A stretch of 64,000 nt of DNA from an uncultured Oscillospiraceae bacterium (GCA_947628805.1 CANRBG010000005.1:1-64000), one strand, 5' to 3'. Positions 8,428-18,053 are shown, counted from the stretch's first letter. Numbers and translations are program-made. Notes: generated by a model not told the origin, from the sequence alone.

Positions 8428-9327
8428 TTATTTTACCATACCGGCCGCTGTTTCGCAAGCGGCGGCGGCCCGGATGGTCTTGACCGCCCGAAAGCCGGAT
8501 ACCCGGCCCAGGGGCTCCCCGTCCATATTCAGGGACCCGGGGGCCTCGAAACGGACAGAGATGTCGTTTCCGAAGCGCACGTCGCACTGCTTCATCTTCA
8601 CGTGTCCGCCCCAGTAGACCTTGGCAAGATGCAGCAGGACCGTGCCCCGGGTGAGGCTGTGCAGCACCACGCAGCAGAGCTTGCCGCCGGTCCGGTCCTG
8701 GTCCGGGGCCAGCTTCATGCCGCCGCCCACATACCGGCCGTTGAAGGCGGAGGCCACCCACACGTTCTCATAGGTCTTGGCGACCCCGTCCACGGTGACC
8801 GTGGCCTTGGCCGGGTGAAAGTCCCGCAGCACCAGCCGCAGGGCCAGGGCGATATAGTTCACAGGCTGGCCCAGCCGGGCCTTTTCCTGCTCTCCCAGCT
8901 CGCAGACCTGGCCGTCCAGGCCGAAGCTGGCGTTGTTGAGGAAATACTGCCGCTGGCCGCCCGCCGGCTCGGCGGTGGGCAGGTCCCGCAGATACTCGTT
9001 CAGGCGGACCATCTTCTCCCCGGACTTACCCGCCACGTCCCGGAGGAAGTCGTTGCCGGTGCCCATGCGCCACAGATAGACCGGCGCGGCGGGGACCTGA
9101 CCGGCCAGAGCGTTGATGAGGTAGTGCAGCGTGCCGTCGCCGCCGCAGACGATGGCCTCATCCTCCGCGCCCAGGCCCATCAGCAGCGCCGCCTCATCCT
9201 CCTTGGTCACGTCCACCAGCTCCGGGGTCTGGTCCCTGTCCCGGGGTCCCGCGGCGGCCAATACGTCGTCCAGGCCATCCGTGCCATGACCGTTGTTGGC
9301 CAGGGGATTGTACAGGATATATGTCAT
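8428..9327 (-). CDS. Diacylglycerol kinase / lipid kinase family protein
   Basis: YNPLANNG..., GGDGTLHYLINAL, GTGNDFLRD motifs. Confidence 0.9.
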   Translation of the reverse strand: MTYILYNPLANNGHGTDGLDDVLAAAGPRDRDQTPELVDVTKEDEAALLMGLGAEDEAIVCGGDGTLHYLINALAGQVPAAPVYLWRMGTGNDFLRDVAGKSGEKMVRLNEYLRDLPTAEPAGGQRQYFLNNASFGLDGQVCELGEQEKARLGQPVNYIALALRLVLRDFHPAKATVTVDGVAKTYENVWVASAFNGRYVGGGMKLAPDQDRTGGKLCCVVLHSLTRGTVLLHLAKVYWGGHVKMKQCDVRFGNDISVRFEAPGSLNMDGEPLGRVSGFRAVKTIRAAAACETAAGMVK

Positions 9328-9499
9328 GGCGTCTCGTCTCTCTTTCTCGGGCGTCCGCTTTTTGTATCATTATATACGCATCCGCCCGATCCGTAAAGAC
9401 CGTTGGCCGCTGCTGTCCGGTTTATGGGACTGAAAAACCGGTATCCTGATCATGCCGGGCGGGTGAGAAGAGCCCGGACGATAAAAGGAGGCGGCGAAC

Positions 9500-9625
9500 A
9501 TGCGTGGGTATTTTACAGCGGCTGGATTTTACGGACTGGTGGACGGGCGGTACATGCTCTTCGCCGGTGAGGCGGAGTATTACGAGTGGATGGAAACGAA
9601 CGAAAACGAGGCCGACGCCTCTTGA
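9500..9625 (+). CDS. 41-aa small protein (not in supplied ORF track)
   Basis: AAAAGGAGG SD then ATG; MRGYFTAAGFYGLVDGRYMLFAGEAEYYEWMETNENEADAS*. Confidence 0.65.
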   Translation: MRGYFTAAGFYGLVDGRYMLFAGEAEYYEWMETNENEADAS

Positions 9626-9650
9626 CAAAAACACTTTTTTCATTTATAGT
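9622..9650 (+). promoter_or_regulatory. Sigma-A promoter TTGACA-17-TATAGT
   Basis: Direct reading; overlaps stop codon of the 41-aa ORF. Confidence 0.75.
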
Positions 9651-9717
9651 ATGAAAGGTAAATTTCATACAGGTGAAATAGGGATTTCCTCCTGCGGAGG
9701 AGATACCTTTTCGGCAA

Positions 9718-9754
9718 GACAGTTCGTGACCATCCTGTCTTTAAACAAAACTAC
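9718..9754 (+). ncRNA. preQ1-I riboswitch aptamer
   Basis: P1 GACAG/CTGTC, loop TTCGTGACCATC, A-rich tail TTTAAACAAAACTACG; CGTG/TACG can form the pseudoknot; upstream of a queuosine-precursor transporter. Confidence 0.8.
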
Positions 9755-9773
9755 GGCGAGGAAGAGAAGCGTT

Positions 9774-9802
9774 CCGGGGGCGTAGGCCCCCGGTTTTCTT
9801 TT
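9774..9802 (+). terminator. Riboswitch expression-platform terminator
   Basis: CCGGGGGCGTAGGCCCCCGG followed by TTTTCTTTT. Confidence 0.8.
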
Positions 9803-9819
9803 CCGGGAAGGACAATTGC

Positions 9820-10530
9820 ATGAATGAGCTCATTTTGGCCGCCTCGGTGGTATTCATCTTCGGGGCGGTGCTGGTGGCCTATCGTTTCTTCGGGGACGTG
9901 GGCCTGTACGGCATGACGGTGGCGGTGACCATCCTGTCCAACATCGAGGTGCTGATCCTGGTTGTGGCCTACGGCATGGAGCAGACTCTGGGCAACGTGC
10001 TGTTCGCGGCCACGTTCCTCATAACGGACATCCTCAGCGAGAATTCCGGCAAAAAGGCGGCCAATCGGGCGGTGTTTCTGGGTATTGGCGTGTCGGCGTT
10101 TTTCGTGGCGCTGACGTACAGCTGGATGCTGTACGAGCCGTCGGCAAGCGACTGGGCCATGCCCTCCATTCGGGCGATCTTCTCCACCACACCCCGGCTG
10201 GTGCTGGCTAGCATGAGCGTGTACGCGGTCAGCCAGCTGCTGGACGTGTGGCTCTACCACAAGTGGTGGGACTGGTCGGATAAAAAATTCGGGGATCACC
10301 GGCGGTTCCTCTGGCTGCGCAACAACGGCTCCACCCTCATAAGCCAGCTAGTGAACACGGCGCTTTTCAATCTGGGCGCTTTCGCCGGGGTGGAGGGGTA
10401 CGGCCCCCGGCTTCTGACCAGCATCATCCTGTCGGGCTACGCCATCTATGTGGCAACAAGCCTGTTGGATACCCCGGCGGTGTATCTGGCCCGGAAAATA
10501 CATGACAAAAAAGCGGCGGCCGCGGGCTGA
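9820..10530 (+). CDS. yhhQ: Queuosine precursor transporter (VUT/YhhQ family)
   Basis: Multi-TM protein with LITDILSENSGKKAANRAV motif; preQ1-I riboswitch upstream. Confidence 0.85.
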   Translation: MNELILAASVVFIFGAVLVAYRFFGDVGLYGMTVAVTILSNIEVLILVVAYGMEQTLGNVLFAATFLITDILSENSGKKAANRAVFLGIGVSAFFVALTYSWMLYEPSASDWAMPSIRAIFSTTPRLVLASMSVYAVSQLLDVWLYHKWWDWSDKKFGDHRRFLWLRNNGSTLISQLVNTALFNLGAFAGVEGYGPRLLTSIILSGYAIYVATSLLDTPAVYLARKIHDKKAAAAG

Positions 10531-10643
10531 TCGACAGCCGTAGCGCGGCGGCGTCCTGCGGGGCGCGTTTCATCCTCATGCCTTTTTATTGCAGCGGCAA
10601 TAAAAAGAAGCCGCCCAGCCATAGCAGGGCGTGACCGGCGGAG

Positions 10644-10676
10644 CCGGGCAGGGCATTTGGCCCTGCCCGGTTTTTA
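10644..10676 (+). terminator. Rho-independent terminator
   Basis: CCGGGCAGGGC-ATTTG-GCCCTGCCCGG-TTTTT. Confidence 0.8.
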
Positions 10677-10694
10677 CTTTATATGGCCGTCCGC

Positions 10695-11462
10695 TTACCG
10701 AACTGTCTCCCGGGCAGGCAGGTAGACGGCTTTCAGGACCGCCCCCAGGCCCACGCCGCCGAGCATGTTGCCGATGGTGACCGGCAGCAGGTTTTTCAGA
10801 AAGAACGCGCTCCAGGTGAGCCCCTCCGGGGCCCCGCCGTAGCGCATGGCGGCAAAAAGTCCCGCGGGGATGAAAAACATATTGGCTACGCAGTGCTCGA
10901 ATCCGCACAGCACGAAGGCCGCCACCGGCAGATACAGGGCCAGCACCTTGCCCCCCGCGTCCCGGGCAGCCGCGGCCATCCACACCGCCGCGCACACCAG
11001 GATGTTACAGGCCACGCCCCGCAGCAGCGCGTCGGAAAAGGATAGGGCCGTCTTGGCCCCGGCGGTGGCCAGCAGGGTCTCGTAATAGGCCCCAAAGGTC
11101 CCGCCGCCCACCGTCAGCGCGGCGATCAGCACGGCCCCGGCCAGGTTGCCCGCGTACACAACCGCCCAGGCGGTGAAAAGCTGGGCCGGGGTGATGCGCC
11201 TTTCCAGGGCGGAGATGATCATAAGGTTGTTGCCGGTAAAAAGCTCGCTGCCCGCCAGGATCACCATGGCAAGCCCCGCCGGGAAGATGCAGGCCCCCGC
11301 CAGCTTGCCGGCCACCGCCGAGCCCACGGTGGAGGCCGCCCCCGCCAGGGCGATATAGACCCCCGCCAGCACGGCCAGCAGAAACATCCGTCCCTTGGGC
11401 AGGGTGGCCTTGGTATAGCCCAGCTCCACGTAGCTGGACGCTATCTCTTTCGGTGTGTTCAT
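10695..11462 (-). CDS. Formate/nitrite transporter family protein
   Basis: FNT features (AGSELFTGNNLM, GFEHCVANMFFIPAG, NMLGGVGLGAVLK). Confidence 0.9.
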   Translation of the reverse strand: MNTPKEIASSYVELGYTKATLPKGRMFLLAVLAGVYIALAGAASTVGSAVAGKLAGACIFPAGLAMVILAGSELFTGNNLMIISALERRITPAQLFTAWAVVYAGNLAGAVLIAALTVGGGTFGAYYETLLATAGAKTALSFSDALLRGVACNILVCAAVWMAAAARDAGGKVLALYLPVAAFVLCGFEHCVANMFFIPAGLFAAMRYGGAPEGLTWSAFFLKNLLPVTIGNMLGGVGLGAVLKAVYLPARETVR

Positions 11463-11581
11463 ATGGCGCCTCCCGGAAAAACTTGCAATCAGACCCCGCC
11501 TGGGGTAATATGTTGCATATTGGTCTGTGGAGCCAGTATAACATGTCAGGAAGAACCTGTCTATGGAAACGAGGAAGCGCG

Positions 11582-12880
11582 ATGCTGCATCAGACGAATC
11601 TCACGGTGAACGAGGCCGGCCACCTGGCGGTGGGCGGCGTGGATACGCTGGCTCTGGCCCGGGAATACGGCACGCCTTTGTACGTGCTGGACGAGGACAT
11701 GGTCCGGTCCCGGATGCGGGTCTATGTGCAGGCGGTCAAGGCCCACATGCGGGCCGGGAGCCTGCCCCTTTTCGCCAGCAAGGCCCTGTGCTGCAAGGCC
11801 CTGTGCCGGATGGCGAAGGAGGAGGGCATGGGTCTGGACGTGGTGTCCGCCGGGGAGCTGTACACCGCCCTGGCGGCGGAGGTCCCGGCGGAGAACATCT
11901 GCTTTCACGGCAACGCCAAGACGGAAGAGGATATCCGCTATGCTATCGCCTCCGGCGTGGGATATATCGCCGCGGACGGTGAGGAGGAGCTGGAGCGGAT
12001 CGACGCCCTGGCGGCCCGGTCCAGCGTCCGGCAGCGGGTGCTGCTGCGGGTGACCCCGGGCATCGACCCCCACACCTTCGCGGCGGTGAACACCGGGGTG
12101 GTGGACGTGAAATTCGGCGTGCCCATCCCCACGGGCCAGGCGTTGGAGGCCACGGTCCGGGCGTTGGAGATGGAGCACATCGACCTGGCGGGCTTTCACT
12201 GTCACATCGGCTCCCAGATCTTCGACGCGGGGCCTTTCTGCCTGACGGTGGACGTGATGCTGGACTTCCTGGACCAGGTGCGGGGCCGGACCGGGTATAC
12301 GGCGGAGCTGCTGAATCTGGGCGGCGGGTTCGCCGTGGCCTACGAGGAGGGGGAGACCGCCCCGGACTGCGGGGAGATGATCCGGCTGATGGCGGAGCGG
12401 CTGACGGAGCGGTGCGAACAGTACGATTACCCGCTGCCGGCGGTGATGCTGGAGCCGGGCCGGGACATCGTAGGGGCCGCGGGGGTGACGCTGTACACGG
12501 TGCAGAACGTCAAATCCGTCCCCGGCGGCCGGCATTACGTGGCCGTGGACGGGGGCATGGGGGACAATCCCCGGTACGCCCTGTACGGGGCCCGGCATAC
12601 CGCCCTGGTGGCGGATCGGGCCGGGGAGATACCGGACACGTCGGTGGTGCTGGCGGGCCGGTGCTGCGAGAGCGGCGACCTGATCGGCGAGAACGTGCCC
12701 TTGCACAGCCCCCGGCAGGGGGACACGGTGGCGGTGCTTGTGACGGGGGCCTATAACTATTCCATGGCCTCCAACTATAACCGGGTCCCCCGGCCCCCCA
12801 TCGTGGCGCTGAAAGACGGAAAGTCACGGCTGATCGTCCGCCGGGAGACGGTGGAGGATGTGGCCGCGCTGGATCTGTGA
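11582..12880 (+). CDS. lysA: Diaminopimelate decarboxylase
   Basis: PLP-decarboxylase fold: YGTPLYVLDE, FASKALCCKALCR, HCHIGSQI, EPGRDIVG, CCESGDLIGE. Confidence 0.93.
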   Translation: MLHQTNLTVNEAGHLAVGGVDTLALAREYGTPLYVLDEDMVRSRMRVYVQAVKAHMRAGSLPLFASKALCCKALCRMAKEEGMGLDVVSAGELYTALAAEVPAENICFHGNAKTEEDIRYAIASGVGYIAADGEEELERIDALAARSSVRQRVLLRVTPGIDPHTFAAVNTGVVDVKFGVPIPTGQALEATVRALEMEHIDLAGFHCHIGSQIFDAGPFCLTVDVMLDFLDQVRGRTGYTAELLNLGGGFAVAYEEGETAPDCGEMIRLMAERLTERCEQYDYPLPAVMLEPGRDIVGAAGVTLYTVQNVKSVPGGRHYVAVDGGMGDNPRYALYGARHTALVADRAGEIPDTSVVLAGRCCESGDLIGENVPLHSPRQGDTVAVLVTGAYNYSMASNYNRVPRPPIVALKDGKSRLIVRRETVEDVAALDL

Positions 12881-13524
12881 TGAAGACGACGGCGATCCTG
12901 GGCTATGAAGAGCGGGTGACCAACTATGCGGCCGCCCTGGAGGCGGTGGGGCTGCGGCCGGTGGTGACGCTCTCGACCGCAGAGGCGGAAGACTGCGCCG
13001 GTCTGCTGCTGCCGGGCGGCGGGGATATAGACCCGGCCCGGTTCGGCCAGGTCAACGCCGGCTCCCGGGACATCGACCCCCGGCTGGACGAGGCGCAGCT
13101 GAAGATCCTGGAGGTCTTTGTCCGGTCGGGCCGGCCCGTGCTGGGCATCTGCCGGGGCCACCAGGTGGTGAACGTGGGTCTGGGAGGCGACCTTATCCAG
13201 GACCTGCCCACGGCGGCGGACCACGTGGCCTATGACCATGTGGACAGCGTGCACCCGACGGAGAACCGGCCGGGTAGCCTGCTGCATGCGCTGTACGGGG
13301 CAAAGATGACCGTCAACAGCTCCCACCATCAGGGACTGGGGCGTATGGGGACGGGCCTGCGGGCCGTGTCCTTTGCTCCGGACGGGACTGTGGAGGCGGC
13401 GGAGCACAGGAGCCTGCCCATTTTGACGGTCCAATTCCATCCAGAGCGGATGGCGTTCCGCTTCGCCCGGCCGGAGGTAGCCGACGGACAGCGGATATTT
13501 GAGTGGTTCAAGAGTCAATTGTAA
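12880..13524 (+). CDS. Gamma-glutamyl-gamma-aminobutyrate hydrolase family (class I glutamine amidotransferase-like)
   Basis: LLLPGGGDIDPARF, GICRGHQVVNVGLGG, VNSSHHQ, VQFHPE. Confidence 0.9.
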   Translation: MKTTAILGYEERVTNYAAALEAVGLRPVVTLSTAEAEDCAGLLLPGGGDIDPARFGQVNAGSRDIDPRLDEAQLKILEVFVRSGRPVLGICRGHQVVNVGLGGDLIQDLPTAADHVAYDHVDSVHPTENRPGSLLHALYGAKMTVNSSHHQGLGRMGTGLRAVSFAPDGTVEAAEHRSLPILTVQFHPERMAFRFARPEVADGQRIFEWFKSQL

Positions 13525-13531
13525 AATAGAA

Positions 13532-13566
13532 CGGCCAGCGGTCGCAGTACCGCTGGCTGTTTTTTG
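13532..13566 (+). terminator. Rho-independent terminator
   Basis: GGCCAGCGGTCGCAGTACCGCTGGCTGTTTTTT. Confidence 0.8.
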
Positions 13567-13583
13567 CGCTCTATCTGAGTGTC

Positions 13584-13672
13584 GGAGCCAGTCCGAAAGT
13601 ATCCCTCGCCCGCACAGTTTCGCTACGCTCAACACCATGCGGGTCGAGGGACACTTCCGGTCCTGGCTCTCA
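13584..13672. repeat. Long imperfect inverted repeat (~30-nt arms)
   Basis: GAGCCAGTCCGAAAGTATCCCTCGCCCGCA vs reverse complement of right arm GAGCCAGGACCGGAAGTGTCCCTCGACCCGCA. Confidence 0.75.
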
Positions 13673-13706
13673 AACTTTTGGTGCCTGGGCACCCGCTCGA
13701 CAGGGC

Positions 13707-14972
13707 TTACTCCCGTCTCAACGCGTCGATGGGGTTCAGATTGGCGGCCTTGATGGCGGGGATCATGCCGAAGATCACGCCGATGAGCGTGGAGAACAGC
13801 ACCGCCACCGCGATGGCGGGATAGCTGACCGCCGAGGGGGTGCCCATGGCGGAGGCGATGAACCGGCTCAGGCCCACTCCAGCGGCCACCCCCAGCATGC
13901 CGCCGATGCTGGTCAGGGCGGCGGCCTCCGTGAGGAATTGCCACAAAATGCGCCGCTTGCGGGCCCCGATGGCCTTTTTCAGGCCGATCTCCCGGGTGCG
14001 TTCGGTGACGGTCACCAGCATGATGTTCATCACGCCGATGCCGCCCACCAGAAGCGAGATACCCGCGATCCACAGAAGCTGGTTGTTGGTGGCGTTGGAC
14101 AGCTCCTGTATCTTGGCGGCCTGCTCCATCAGATCGTCGCTCTGGTAGGCGAAGCCATTTTGCGCCGCGTCGGCAGATATCTGGCTGGCGGTGAGAAGGT
14201 CCTCCGCCTGCTGGCCGATGCGGGTCATGTCGTCGGTGCTGGCGGCTTTCAGGATCACGCCCTGGGGCTCGTCGAACCGGTAGACGATGGGCCAGTCGGC
14301 CAGGGGGATGAACACCCTGCCGCTGGAGCTATCGCCGTAGTACATCTCATAATCTCGATATGTGTCGATGACGTACTCGCCGGCGGCGGCCCGGTCCGCC
14401 ACGCCCACTATGGTGAAGGGCTCGCCCCGGATCTCCAACATCTCCCCCAGAGGGCTGGCGCCGCCGAACAGGGCGGCGGCCGCCGTTCCGTCCAGGATAG
14501 CCACCTTGCGGAATTTGGCGAAATCCTCCGGCAAAAATCCCCGGCCCGCCGCGCGCCGGTAGCCGGCGGCGGCGAAATAGTTTTCGTCCACTCCGTAGAG
14601 ATAGCCGGACCACGCGGCGTTGCCATAGCACACGGAGCTGTCGTAGATCTGCCGGACGGAGAACAGGCTGGCCGCCACCACGTTGTCCAATCCGGCCAGT
14701 TCTTGCAGCGTCTCGTCGGAGACGGGCGCGACCCCCTCCGGGGCCCCCTGCCAGGACATGTCGTAGGCAGAGCCGTTCTGGCTCAGCTGGACTGTCACCG
14801 CGTTGGTGCCGGAGCCGATCAGGCTCTCTTTGATCTGGTCGTTGGTGCCCTTGATGGTAGACACGATGGTGATGATGGAGGCGATGCCGATGATGATGCC
14901 CAGCATGGTCAGAAACGACCGCAGCTTGTGACCCCAGATGCCCTGGAAAGCCAGGGATATATTTTCAAGCAT
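13707..14972 (-). CDS. ABC transporter permease (MacB/FtsX type)
   Basis: MLENISLAFQGIWGHKLRSFLTMLGIIIGIASIITI; C-terminal FtsX TMs GGIGVMNIMLVTVTERTREIGLKKAIGA. Confidence 0.92.
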   Translation of the reverse strand: MLENISLAFQGIWGHKLRSFLTMLGIIIGIASIITIVSTIKGTNDQIKESLIGSGTNAVTVQLSQNGSAYDMSWQGAPEGVAPVSDETLQELAGLDNVVAASLFSVRQIYDSSVCYGNAAWSGYLYGVDENYFAAAGYRRAAGRGFLPEDFAKFRKVAILDGTAAAALFGGASPLGEMLEIRGEPFTIVGVADRAAAGEYVIDTYRDYEMYYGDSSSGRVFIPLADWPIVYRFDEPQGVILKAASTDDMTRIGQQAEDLLTASQISADAAQNGFAYQSDDLMEQAAKIQELSNATNNQLLWIAGISLLVGGIGVMNIMLVTVTERTREIGLKKAIGARKRRILWQFLTEAAALTSIGGMLGVAAGVGLSRFIASAMGTPSAVSYPAIAVAVLFSTLIGVIFGMIPAIKAANLNPIDALRRE

Positions 14973-14986
14973 ATGCGTCGCCTCCC

Positions 14987-17371
14987 TTAATAGCCGTTGT
15001 ACAAGACCGACACGTCCTCCTGCCGGATCGTGGCCGCGCCGGCTTTCACGCCGCGCCCATAGGGGAAAGCGATATAGTCCGTCTCCGGGTCCAGACCGGC
15101 CTTGATCTCGGTCATGTACCCGCCCCGGCGCTTGCCGGTGGTCACGCACCGCTTTTCCAGCAGCCCGTCCGGCCCGGCCACATATACGTAGCTCCTGCCT
15201 GCCTCGGTCCGCAGGAAGGCGTTGTCCATATAAAAGGCGTTTTCATCGCCCTGCTGCGGGTCCGTGCCGCCGGCGGAGAAGTACACATTGACATAGTACC
15301 CATCCCGTAGGTCCGCGTCCTCGTTGACCGCAACGGTGAAGGGATAGGTGGAGACGTTGCCGTTGGTGCCGCTGGAATAGTAGTCCGGGTACCGCTCGTC
15401 GGAGGGGTAGGGGGATATCTCCTTTATGACGCCCTCCAGGGTCTGGCCGGCCATGTAATTCTCCACCGTGACGGTGTCGCCCACACGCATATGCTGCATG
15501 TCGAATTCACTCATGAGGGGGGTGATGAAATAGCCGCCGCCTCCGGATATCTTCACTACGGGCTCGTCGTTCTGCAGGGCCTCGTCCGGGTCCAGCACGC
15601 TCCGTACCGTGCCTGTGGTGGTAGCCAGCACCTGGCCGTTGGACAGCTCATATTCCACCTGCTTCAGGTCCTGCTGGGCCATCTTCAACTGAATAGTCTT
15701 GGCGTTGATGTCCCGCTGGGTCTCCGCCCGCATCCGGGCGATCTCCGCGGCGGAATAGTACTCGCTGGTGTCAAAATAGGCGTAGCCGCCGTCATCATAG
15801 TCGAAGTCTACCGGCTCGTCCATCTGGGGCATGTACTGGGGGTCCAGCACCCGATAGGCCCAGTAACGCTGCCATTCCAGCTCCTGCAAGGTGAATTCCA
15901 GCTCGAATACCCGCCGGATGTCCCCCTGCATGGAATCGTTGTCCCGCACCTCGAAGACCATATAGTAGGTGACCCCCACGGGAAGAGGCGTGGGCGTGGG
16001 CGTCGGATCGGGGGCCGGATCGCCGGAGGGGGGCTCGTCGGCCTCTTCACCGATGGGCCCGGGGTCCTGAGCCACTGGCTGGGGGTTGGCCGCCCGGATG
16101 GGCTCCGGCGTATCGGTGGGCGCGGCCGTGTCGGAAGGCGCCGGCTCTGTTGTGTCGGTGGGCGCGGACGTATCGGTGGGCGCCGGCTCCGTTGTGTCGG
16201 TGCTCTCTGGTTCCGGCGGATCTGTCGACTCCGACTCCGGCGGGGCCGTGGGGAACGGGTCCGCTACGCCCGCGTCCGTCAGGAGAGTCCGCAGCTGATC
16301 CATCTGCTCAGGGCTCAGCGTGGACTTGACGGTCTGGACGTCGTCCTCGGTCAGGCCCGCGTAAAAGGCGGCCAGTTCCTCCGGCGTCCCGGCCAGGTCC
16401 CGGAACTGCTGCAGGATCGCCTCCGGATCCAGCCCCGCGAACAGCGGGGAGATAGGGCCCGGCTCCCGCAGGACCGTGGCCCGGATCGGGGACAGCAGCC
16501 GGGACAGAGCGCGGCTCTGGCCCGGCTCTACCGGCGCGGGACCCTCCGCCGGCGAAGCGGCGGTCAGGGCAAGTCCGGCGTCCGGATCATCCTCGTCGGT
16601 ACTGCCCGGGTCCAGGGGGGCATCCGGGTCCAAAGGCACGTCCGGGTCCAGAGGCACATCCGGCCCGGTAGTCACCTCGGGCACTTCGTAGCCGTTGGCC
16701 ATGTCCAGCAGATAGTCCACCGTACCGTCTATCAAAGAGGCGTCCTCGTCCCACAAGAACACATAGGGGTCCTCCGCCGTGCCGTGGCCGCCTTGGAAAA
16801 AGGGGACCTGGGTGGGCTCGGGCACGGCGGTGGGGGCGGGAGTGCTCTCCGGCGCGCTGTAGCCGCCGCCCGGGGAGCCGATCTTATAGGTGTCTATCTT
16901 CCGCAGAGTCTCCTGGGCCTCCTGGATGTCCAGATTCAGCTGGTCGATGGCGATCTGCTTGCGGGTCAGCTCCACCTCGTCCAGGGTGGTGTCGAAAGCC
17001 AGGAGGGGGTCCCCCTCCTTGACGTGCTGGCCCTCCTGGACGAAGACCTCCGTGACGGTCTGGGTGGAGGACAGATACACCGCCTGCACCCGGTCCGCCC
17101 GGACCTGGCCGCCGGTGTTCACCCGGTCGAACCAGCCGTCGGAGGAGCCAAGCTGCTGGAGGGGATACACGTTCACGGCCTTGCCGGCCCGGTTTTGCAG
17201 ATAGTGATACCCGCCCCCGCCGGCGGCCCCCAGCAGGATCAGTCCCGCCAAGGTGAAGGCTATGGCCTTGCGGACCTTGGGGTTTTTCGGCTTGGGGGCT
17301 TTCGCGTGCTTTACGGCGGTCGTCTCTTTTTTGGGAGCGGCCGCCGGGGAAGTCATCTCGTGTTTAGCCAT
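14987..17371 (-). CDS. HlyD/RND-type periplasmic adaptor with very large acidic/Pro-Thr-rich insertion
   Basis: N-terminal TM, VFVQEGQHVKEGDPLLAFD biotinyl-lipoyl-like motif, coiled coil, C-terminal adaptor domain; ATG at 17371 overlaps the ATPase gene. Confidence 0.85.
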   Translation of the reverse strand: MAKHEMTSPAAAPKKETTAVKHAKAPKPKNPKVRKAIAFTLAGLILLGAAGGGGYHYLQNRAGKAVNVYPLQQLGSSDGWFDRVNTGGQVRADRVQAVYLSSTQTVTEVFVQEGQHVKEGDPLLAFDTTLDEVELTRKQIAIDQLNLDIQEAQETLRKIDTYKIGSPGGGYSAPESTPAPTAVPEPTQVPFFQGGHGTAEDPYVFLWDEDASLIDGTVDYLLDMANGYEVPEVTTGPDVPLDPDVPLDPDAPLDPGSTDEDDPDAGLALTAASPAEGPAPVEPGQSRALSRLLSPIRATVLREPGPISPLFAGLDPEAILQQFRDLAGTPEELAAFYAGLTEDDVQTVKSTLSPEQMDQLRTLLTDAGVADPFPTAPPESESTDPPEPESTDTTEPAPTDTSAPTDTTEPAPSDTAAPTDTPEPIRAANPQPVAQDPGPIGEEADEPPSGDPAPDPTPTPTPLPVGVTYYMVFEVRDNDSMQGDIRRVFELEFTLQELEWQRYWAYRVLDPQYMPQMDEPVDFDYDDGGYAYFDTSEYYSAAEIARMRAETQRDINAKTIQLKMAQQDLKQVEYELSNGQVLATTTGTVRSVLDPDEALQNDEPVVKISGGGGYFITPLMSEFDMQHMRVGDTVTVENYMAGQTLEGVIKEISPYPSDERYPDYYSSGTNGNVSTYPFTVAVNEDADLRDGYYVNVYFSAGGTDPQQGDENAFYMDNAFLRTEAGRSYVYVAGPDGLLEKRCVTTGKRRGGYMTEIKAGLDPETDYIAFPYGRGVKAGAATIRQEDVSVLYNGY

Positions 17372-18053
17372 CCTGGCCGCCCCCTTCCTCCGGCAGCAGC
17401 ACCCCGTCCAGGATGCGCCGCAGCCGCTTGGCCCGGGCCCCCACCTTGGGCTCATGGGTGATGAGCACGATGGTGGCGCCGTTGTCGTTCAGTTCGTCGA
17501 ACAGGTCCATGACCTGCCGTCCGGAAGCCGTATCCAGCGCGCCGGTGGGCTCGTCCGCCAGAAGCAGCTTGGGCCGGTTGATCATGGCCCGGGCGATGGC
17601 CACCCGCTGCTGCTGGCCGCCGGACAGCTGGTTGGGCATGAAGTCGATCCGCTCGCCCAGCCCCACCATCTGCAGGGCCGCCTCCGCCCGGCGCAGACGC
17701 TCGCGCTTTTTCACCCCCGCATACAGCAGAGGCAGCGCCACGTTCTCCCGGGCCGACAGCTTGGGCAGCAGGTAAAAGCTCTGGAACACGAAGCCCAATG
17801 TGGAATTGCGCACGTCCGCCAGCCGGTTTTCCGACGCCTTGGACACATCCTCCCCGTCCAGCCGGTACGTGCCGCTGGTGGGCACGTCCAGGCAGCCGAT
17901 CAGGTTCATCAGCGTGGTCTTGCCGGAACCGGAGGGGCCCATGATGGCAAGGTAATCCCCCTGGTCGATGGTCAGATCCACGTGCTTCAGGATCTTCACC
18001 ACCTCCCGGCCCTGGGGGTAGTCCTTGCATATGTCGTGCATCTCTAGCAGCAT
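17364..18053 (-). CDS. ABC transporter ATP-binding protein (MacB/LolD type)
   Basis: Walker A GPSGSGKTT, LSGGQQQRVAIARAM, LLADEPTGALD. Confidence 0.95.
   Translation of the reverse strand: MLLEMHDICKDYPQGREVVKILKHVDLTIDQGDYLAIMGPSGSGKTTLMNLIGCLDVPTSGTYRLDGEDVSKASENRLADVRNSTLGFVFQSFYLLPKLSARENVALPLLYAGVKKRERLRRAEAALQMVGLGERIDFMPNQLSGGQQQRVAIARAMINRPKLLLADEPTGALDTASGRQVMDLFDELNDNGATIVLITHEPKVGARAKRLRRILDGVLLPEEGGGQDG

Noticed and set aside
15491-17461. 656-aa + ORF antisense to the adaptor gene
   Set aside because: High-GC antisense artefact; product is G/R/V/L-rich with no domain.
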